DNA of 13,034 bases from Saccoglossus kowalevskii. Lineage: Eukaryota > Hemichordata > Enteropneusta > Harrimaniidae. The notes below the pieces were generated by a model, which did no database searches, had not been told where the DNA came from, and worked only from the letters and a program-made list of their open reading frames with translations. The first letter of the stretch is position 1; each line of letters begins with the position of its first letter. This document shows, in pieces, positions 7,979-13,034 of the stretch. The DNA is taken from positions 769,087 to 782,120 of the forward strand of contig NW_003142304.1 in assembly GCF_000003605.2 (NCBI RefSeq), in the 5' to 3' direction. Both the position numbers and the translations under genes were made by a program.

Positions 7979-7997
7979 GCTTTCAGCTGAAAATTAA

Positions 7998-8121
7998 AAG
8001 AACCTAGAACACTTTCCCGGGGTATTTGAAACCGTAAACTGTAAGCCCGTCGCTGATTGGCTGCTGAGCTGGAATGACAATTTTTGGTTTCAAATACCCC
8101 AGGAAAATGTTCTAGGATCTT
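7998..8121. repeat. Foldback element: 36-bp inverted repeat arms around a 52-nt loop
   Basis: The left arm 7998-8033 (AAGAACCTAGAACAC then TTTCCCGGGGTATTTGAAACC in two parts) and the right arm 8086-8121 are reverse complements at 33 of 36 positions. The three differences are one A/T and two C/T. The arms start 12 bp beyond the end of the MITE's target duplication. It could be a very short MITE or foldback transposon, or a source of hairpin RNA. I see no clear target-site duplication. Confidence 0.85.
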
Positions 8122-9425
8122 CGCGTAATTGGGTGTTCGTATGCAAGGGATTTTTCCTCACAGAAACGCCGAATTCTGCCGAATTTTGTTATCTGTTGGC
8201 TTAATATAACCGCAACGGATCGTATTTTTGTGAAAGATTGGTATTTTTGTCCAGATTTTTAAGAATCTGAAAAACGCGTTTCACAACTTGTCTCTTATTT
8301 AGTTTTATACTGCATTGAAGATGGCGGCCTCCATATAGTAAATATCGTATTTATTTCATTATCACGTGTGCGCCAGCTGACTGTGATCATCACAGTCTCG
8401 AATTGCACTCGCACTCCTGTGTTTTAAAACAATGTACCAATAGTGTAGCGTTATATCCGGTATCAAACGCTCAAACGCGGCCATGACAATCAGGTTACGT
8501 GACAACGAGGGGCATAACTGTACAAACAGCCTGTATGCATAACTCATTGGATGACATCGACCAGCACCGGATTCGAAGCGCGATGTAGTTTCTATACTGA
8601 CCAATTTATTGGGTGATATTACCGGTATATATGTCTTAAGTAAAGACAAATAAACTACTTGCCGGACCAACTCGTTCCCGAGATACATTACCGGGGCATT
8701 TAACTGATGAAACTCGGAATATGTAATCGATGAACTATATTCATTGCATACAAAGACCCAGCTATGTTTTATAATATCAATACGTCATATCAGCTTATAA
8801 TCTATTTTTGACCCAGAATAACAAACCTATCATCAACATATGGATGTTTTACTAAACTAAATAGGTATTATTATTTTCTCGTTTCGCCTGCATATAAGGT
8901 AAGTAAAACAACAAACACACACACACACAAGGTTAAAACTTACAATGCATATACAACTATTCATACGTATGGTGGACTGCACTTTTTGTAAAGGTAAACT
9001 CCATTTTGTAATATGTGGTCTCTCAACCAGATTAATGTAATTCCCGTATATTTGTATTATTTCTATTAGCACACATTTACTCGAGTATGTCGTTTAAATA
9101 CAATTTCCAGCACAAACCGGAAACCCACTAGTAAGAAAACATTGCAACCAATGAAGACATGTTTGCTTGTTGTGATATTTTCACCGGAATTATTGCATTG
9201 CATACTGAGCTGGTACTGCACAGTTTGTATAAACAATAGTATTGCGATATCAGACATCAAATATTTCGAATTTTAATATCATTGTGAAAATTCAGGTAGT
9301 GTGAATTGGAGCTTCTGTGGTCACGCTGCAAGTGTTTCAGCATTGGCATATGATTCTTAATATAGTGTCCTCTGGGAGATTGTATTGATGTTATTTATAG
9401 ACCAACATATATTCTATTTATACAG
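8122..9425. other. Non-coding stretch, no gene supported
   Basis: Small items only. There is a 10-bp direct duplication, GCCGAATTCT/GCCGAATTTT, at 8168-8187. AAGATGGCGGC near 8319 resembles a YY1-type motif. A short CA repeat lies at about 8914-8929, preceded by a strong donor-like AAG|GTAAGT at 8896-8904. A 108-codon open frame on the minus strand (8362-8688) has no recognisable motif, domain or splice context and may be chance. The remaining AT-rich sequence shows no repeats or RNA genes that I can support. Confidence 0.4.
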
Positions 9426-9460
9426 TGTTTTCTATTATTGTTCACCGGTACTGGTTACAG
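9426..9460 (+). other. Possible 35-nt mini-exon
   Basis: Bounded by acceptor TTCTATTTATACAG and a near-perfect donor CAG|GTAAGT. All three frames are open. Read in phase 0, as MAM exon B would need, it gives CFLLLFTGTGY, loosely like the 'F-x-L-x-F-x-G' strand late in MAM domains. This is weak evidence: a 35-nt open stretch is expected by chance, and no following D-I-A-x-D-D-I exon was found. Confidence 0.2.
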
Positions 9461-10195
9461 GTAAGTCATAGTGGGAATTGTTATGTGCGGCACTGAGCCG
9501 TCGATCTAGGAGTGAACCTGTCTGCTTTCAAAAGCTAGTGTTACCTTGCGATAGTCGTCGCGCAGTGTGTGTTTGAATTTCATGTAAATAAACAATGTAT
9601 TTCATACGCGTTGTATACGTCGCTATGAGTCCCATATCGAGCAGGACGCGGCACGACTGCCGCCCTTTAATATATAAGCTGACTGCCTCATGAGAAGAAC
9701 AACAATTGCCATCGTGAGCAATCATTAGCTTGAGGTCGAATAAGTTGCGAGTCCAATTTGGTTAGTGTATGAGCAGCATTTTGTTAACCAACTTTGCTCT
9801 TATAGATGTAGTAAGGTACCGATCAAATCTTGTTTGTGTTAGGTAACCGCATTATTGTGAGCTTTATAGAGAGTAGCAAAGATGCAAGGTTTAAGAAATG
9901 ATATAACATTTGTTGGTGATGACTGGTAATTATTTTTTAGTTTAGCTGTTAGGAAAACAGTAATAGTACTAACATGGGATAAATAGTGCATGCTTTAGTA
10001 ACAAATCGCATTCAACACCTTTTGCGTGTGCCTCTTTTCAATGAAATATTCACTGATTCACGTCTTTTTACACGAATACATCTGTTTTAAACCATGCCAG
10101 TTCACATATTCTCCTGCTTCCCGCACTGCGGCTATACCATTAATGGTGGTACATTTCTTTGGCAGCAGGCTTTGAACCGCTTATTGTGTTAACTA
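9461..10195. other. Non-coding stretch, nothing recognised
   Basis: No gene, transposon end or RNA gene is supported. A 65-codon minus-strand open frame (9528-9725) has no recognisable motif. Confidence 0.4.
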
Positions 10196-10223
10196 GAGGT
10201 TAACATTTTTGTATGTTAACCTC
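10196..10223. repeat. Perfect inverted repeat, 11-bp arms and 6-nt loop
   Basis: GAGGTTAACAT (10196-10206) and ATGTTAACCTC (10213-10223) are exact reverse complements separated by TTTTGT. A partial third copy, GTCAACCTC, follows at about 10238. It could be a hairpin, a dimeric protein-binding site, or debris of a small element. Confidence 0.85.
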
Positions 10224-11165
10224 ATGGCATAATTGTACGTCAACCTCTACCCGGGTACCTTCCTTCTCAATTTACCTGATTTATGTCGATAACTTGTCAG
10301 TGGAGCACGATACTCGGCAATATTCGTGAACTGATTGGTTTGCCAGGTTTACGTTCACTATATGACTATCTTAATAGAGAGAAAAACTAGGATTTTGTAG
10401 CGAATTCGCGTGATTTTTAGTCAAGCTTGTCGTGCGTTGGCCAGCGCGCTCAGCTACGCGCTTTGAGACATTCGATCTGCGATTGCGTAGTTCGTCAACC
10501 TAAATAATCTGAGAGTCGTTGGCTTTGCCCGGGAAGGGGGGGGGGGGCTACTTCCATAGATGTGCAATACGGGTATGTGCCACCCGACCGGGGTGTCATT
10601 TCACGTTTTTTTTGTTTAGAAATGGGTGGTCATTTATCAATGTTTTTATTTTATTTATTTACTTTTTCACATGTCTTTATATTCAAAGCCATATACTGGA
10701 AAAGGCTGAATAAAATGCGTCGCCCGGATGCGCTCACTGGTTGCGAAAGTTGTGAGCTGGGTGTTTTTCGCTGAAAACACTTATGTTTAGAAGCGAGTCA
10801 CGTATAAATAGAAAAAAAGATGGTTTAGAAGTGAGTATGGTTTACGAGAGTTGGGCTTCACACCCTTACCCACTTAATGTGAAAGGGGAGGGGGCTATGC
10901 TGTGTGACGGAATAGTTTTGTTTGATTTTGTTACGTATTTTGTGTGTTATTAGTTTGACAGTATATTGACACATTATGTACAGTGTATTTGTTGAAAGAG
11001 AATGGTGTTGACATAAACCTATACTCAAGCAGTGTGCAGCTCCGAGTGCAGCTCGTTTCAGTGTTCTACATGTAATGCGAACTGAAACGCAATTTAGCGT
11101 ATAGCTGTGCACAGGATGGCGCCGGATGTTGTTACAAAAATCAATTCTTCGTCAAACTGAAGCTG
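10224..11165. other. Non-coding stretch with a G12 run
   Basis: Holds the palindrome TACCCGGGTA at about 10248-10257 and a run of 12 G at 10536-10547. Two overlapping + frames (10519-10713, 10562-10774) and a minus frame (10858-11112) show no recognisable domain. The G run and T-rich stretches explain their composition. No RNA gene is supported. Confidence 0.4.
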
Positions 11166-11235
11166 TTGAAATTAAGTTTATCAAAACTACCATGACAGTA
11201 AAAAGGCGTCCGTGATAAACTTAATAGAATTTCAA
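11166..11235. repeat. Interrupted inverted repeat (18- and 23-nt arms, 29-nt loop)
   Basis: The left arm 11166-11183 (TTGAAATT-AAGTTTATCA) matches the reverse complement of 11213-11235, apart from five extra bases (CTATT) in the right arm. It may be a small degraded foldback element. Confidence 0.7.
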
Positions 11236-11570
11236 TCACTGCTCTTGTAGTCTAGTGGATTTAGGGGTTGACCAGGAATAAAATAGTACATTAGCGAATT
11301 TTGTTTCAAACGTTGGCTAGGGTCATTGAGAATGACCAAAAAAACCCCAAGACCTAAACCGTTGGGCAATTTTTTTTAGAGCATGTTGACTAATTTATTG
11401 TTTTTAGCACTGATTTTTACCTACCACAGATGCAATAATTTCTAATAACCTCTAATTATCATTGAAATGTATTACTGTATAGCAACAATATTTTAAAAAC
11501 AATGAATGTAATATATAAATGTGCATCTGTAACAGATCACTTCAACATGCATGATGGCGTCATATATATG

Positions 11571-11580
11571 ATGACGTCAT
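11571..11580. promoter_or_regulatory. CRE palindrome ATGACGTCAT
   Basis: This is a full consensus cAMP-response/ATF element (TGACGTCA). It is preceded by a near half-site in ATGGCGTCAT (11553-11562) and a symmetric TCATATATATGA between them. No adjacent gene start is visible, so any regulatory role is unassigned. Confidence 0.35.
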
Positions 11581-11772
11581 TGCTGACATCAGAAGTCTGT
11601 CAACCTTGTGAAGCCGATGTCTTTTGAAAGCTAGTAGCCAGTCAATCTAATTTGATTTTAGGTCAACCCGGACAAAATTGCAACAGAAAGTTTCCTTGCA
11701 GATTAAGCAACAATTGACATATATAAACAACATATCAAAAGTCTACCAAAATCGTACAAAGAGAAAGTTAAT

Positions 11773-11793
11773 TATATATATATATATATATAT
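11773..11793. repeat. (TA)n microsatellite, tail of the minus-strand LINE
   Basis: 21 bp of alternating TA at the predicted 3' end of the element. A tandem tail of this kind is what target-primed insertion leaves. Confidence 0.9.
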
Positions 11794-11797
11794 GGTC

Positions 11798-11803
11798 TTT
11801 ATT
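11798..11803 (-). terminator. AATAAA poly(A) signal of the minus-strand LINE
   Basis: TTTATT on + reads AATAAA on minus. It lies between the hairpin and the (TA)n tail, as expected for the 3' end of the element's transcript. Confidence 0.5.
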
Positions 11804-11813
11804 TATAATAGAA

Positions 11814-11824
11814 GGCCATCGGCC
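11814..11824 (-). other. LINE 3' UTR hairpin GGCC-GAT-GGCC (minus strand)
   Basis: A four-base-pair perfect stem with a three-base loop, just upstream of the minus-strand AATAAA. It corresponds in position to the TAGCC-AAC-GGCTA hairpin of the other LINE and is a likely recognition structure for the element's own RT. Confidence 0.5.
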
Positions 11825-11872
11825 CATAATATCGACATACATTATTTATATTTGAAAATAAAATTACAATTT

Positions 11873-13034
11873 TTAAACAATTGACAATACTTGTAGCTCT
11901 TTTCGCAATTTCATTGCGTGAAAAGTAAAGGCTCCCAGTCTTTGAAGAAGATCTGTATTTTTGTACCCATTAATTTGTAATATTTACTGACTGTTGGGGG
12001 ATTACAAAAGTTAGCAGGAATATATTTTATTCTTAAATTAACAAAAAAGGAACAAATAAGTAAAAAAATGGTATTAATTTTCAATGTTGTTACTGTTACA
12101 AAGCAAGCAAATGCGTTCACTCCTATCAACATTATTATTTTCTATCTGTCTCAATACGAAGATAGTGGCATGAACAACGGAGTCAAGCTAACAATTGAAC
12201 ATGAGAATGCACTTTCACACAAAATAAATACTTTTCAGGTTCCAAAGAAAATTTAAATTCCCTATAAAATGTCAGTTTCTCTAAAAAAAAGTACATACTT
12301 GGCTGAACCAATCGGTATATAGAACTTGTTTCATTTTTTTCCTTAAAAATGCGTAAAAACACATTTACGTTATTGTTTGTGATTCCCAAACATCATCTAA
12401 ATTACATAAAAATAATATTTGTTTAACATGACTAAGATTGGATATTTCAATATTATATAACATAAGGTAGCATTTCTTTGGGTAATGGGTTTCTGGCATT
12501 TTTAATAATTTTGTCCAATACCTAATGCATTTTAATGCTGTGTGAAAATAAATAGAAAATCTGCAACATTTGGAGCATTGCAGGAGATACCCAAAAAATA
12601 ACGACAGGCTAGAGATTGTACACGTTCCAAACATAAATGATTTTCAAAGCCCCATACCTCGAAACCATAAGTTAATATTGGTAACACCATAGTGTCAAAC
12701 ATTTTAAAAAAATACATCAAAGAATAGCATACTTGTAACACTGGTAATATTGAAAAATGTCTTCTTTGCCTGTTGTGATAATATTTTTGTTGCTTCAGAC
12801 CAAGAAAGTCGGTTTGAAAAAATAACATCTAAATATTTATAATATGGCACCACTTCGATTTGTTCCCCATCGTAAGTCCATTTCTCATTTGTTGAAAGTT
12901 TATCCCCAGCTTTGAATACAATCACTTTAGTTTTAGATAAATTTACAATTAGTTTCCACTTATTACAATAAGAACTCAATGTGTTAAAGTGTCGCTGTAA
13001 GCCAATGACAGTGTCAGAAAATAAGCGACATCAT
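11873..13034 (-). pseudogene. Frameshifted reverse transcriptase (C-terminal half) of the minus-strand LINE
   Basis: At the very edge the minus frame reads (D)DVAY, the catalytic aspartate box, cut by the window end. The frame then shifts and continues SSYCNKWKLIVNLSKTKV ... EQIEVVPYYKYLDVIFS (12979-12704). After a shift near 12720 it reads MFDTMVLPILTYGFEVWGF ... RYFLGISCNAPN. After another near 12590 it reads HTALKCIRYWTKLLKM ... SHVKQILF. Another near 12380 leads to NVNVFLRIFKEK and YREFKFSLEPEKYLFCV. Finally come LRIKYIPANFCNPPTVSKYY (12132-11911 region) and, in a further frame, LGAFTFHAMKLRKEL before a stop at 11873-11875. Five or more shifts rule out a functional enzyme. The several open pieces of 60-100 codons here are parts of this one relic. 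Confidence 0.88.

Larger units (their letters stand above)
7461..7979. mobile_element. Non-autonomous DNA transposon (MITE-like), 519 bp, with long terminal inverted repeats
   Basis: The ends are reverse complements over 39 consecutive perfect bases (7462-7500 and 7940-7978), reading GGTCCTACTAATTACTGCCC at the outer edge. Pairing beyond that is partial. CTTTCAG occurs immediately outside both ends (7453-7459 plus T; 7980-7986 plus C), an 8-bp target-site duplication with 7 of 8 bases matching. The interior has no transposase or long ORF, so mobilisation would need a transposase supplied from elsewhere. An 8-bp duplication fits hAT, P or Merlin superfamilies; I cannot decide between them. Confidence 0.85.
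11771..13034 (-). mobile_element. Second non-LTR retrotransposon (LINE), minus strand, 3' half; continues past the window edge
   Basis: Read on the minus strand from 13034 downward, the order is: RT from its catalytic DD box to the C-terminus (to 11873), a 3' UTR of about 70 bp, a hairpin GGCC-GAT-GGCC (11814-11824), AATAAA (11798-11803), and a (TA)n tail (11773-11793). The protein motifs differ from the LINE at 5740, so it is a separate family. Several frameshifts show it is an old, inactive copy. The endonuclease and upstream RT would lie outside this window. Confidence 0.85.

Noticed and set aside
8362-8688. 108-codon minus-strand frame
   Set aside because: No recognisable motif, no compatible splice sites noted and no flanking coding exons. 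The length is possible by chance in this less AT-rich patch, so it was not listed as a gene.
8890-8904. Donor-like AAG|GTAAGT as the end of an exon
   Set aside because: The bases before it are T-rich and show no coding character or matching acceptor-exon structure.
9895-9930. DITFVGDDW* frame near 9903 as the missing MAM C-terminal D-I-A-x-D-D-I segment
   Set aside because: The spacing between the motifs is wrong, a stop follows at once, and no credible acceptor precedes it in the needed phase.
10519-10774. Two overlapping + frames after the G12 run
   Set aside because: They overlap in different frames, begin near a homopolymer, are F/L/I-rich from T-rich DNA, and show no identifiable domain.

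Overview
This is animal nuclear DNA, most likely from a marine invertebrate. It is AT-rich, its coding sequence is split by GT-AG introns, and it holds non-LTR retrotransposon fragments, inverted-repeat elements and long microsatellites. I cannot name the species from sequence alone. No bacterial-style operon, phage, CRISPR array, rRNA or convincing tRNA gene is visible.

The left third (about 838-4247, + strand) holds one well-supported gene, a Golgi-type galactose-3-O-sulfotransferase (GAL3ST family, relatives of galactosylceramide sulfotransferase). The catalytic exon (3011-4247) is certain. Two small upstream exons, a 12-codon start exon (838-873) and a membrane-anchor exon (2512-2588), join it in exact reading phase through GT-AG introns. 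Together they give a complete 449-residue type II membrane protein.

Just downstream on the same strand (4546-4677 and 4853-5166) are two exons that together encode about the first two thirds of a MAM domain. No canonical poly(A) signal lies between the sulfotransferase stop codon and these exons. A donor-like site near the end of the sulfotransferase ORF (GT at 4165) has the right phase to splice into the first MAM exon. A sulfotransferase-MAM chimera by alternative splicing is therefore possible but unproven. The alternative is a separate MAM gene whose start is not recognisable here.

The rest is mostly repeat-rich non-coding sequence. It contains a 160-bp AAAT microsatellite (5443-5602) and a 5'-truncated, frameshifted LINE on + (5740-6695). 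It also contains a 519-bp non-autonomous DNA transposon with 39-bp perfect terminal inverted repeats (7461-7979), followed closely by a 124-bp foldback element (7998-8121). Smaller inverted repeats are scattered through it. A second decayed LINE of a different family lies on the minus strand (11771-13034) and is cut by the window edge just at its reverse-transcriptase DD catalytic box. Both LINEs end in the same layout: a small GGCC/GGCT-type hairpin, an AATAAA-like signal and a microsatellite tail. Other open reading frames in 6.7-11.8 kb look like chance.
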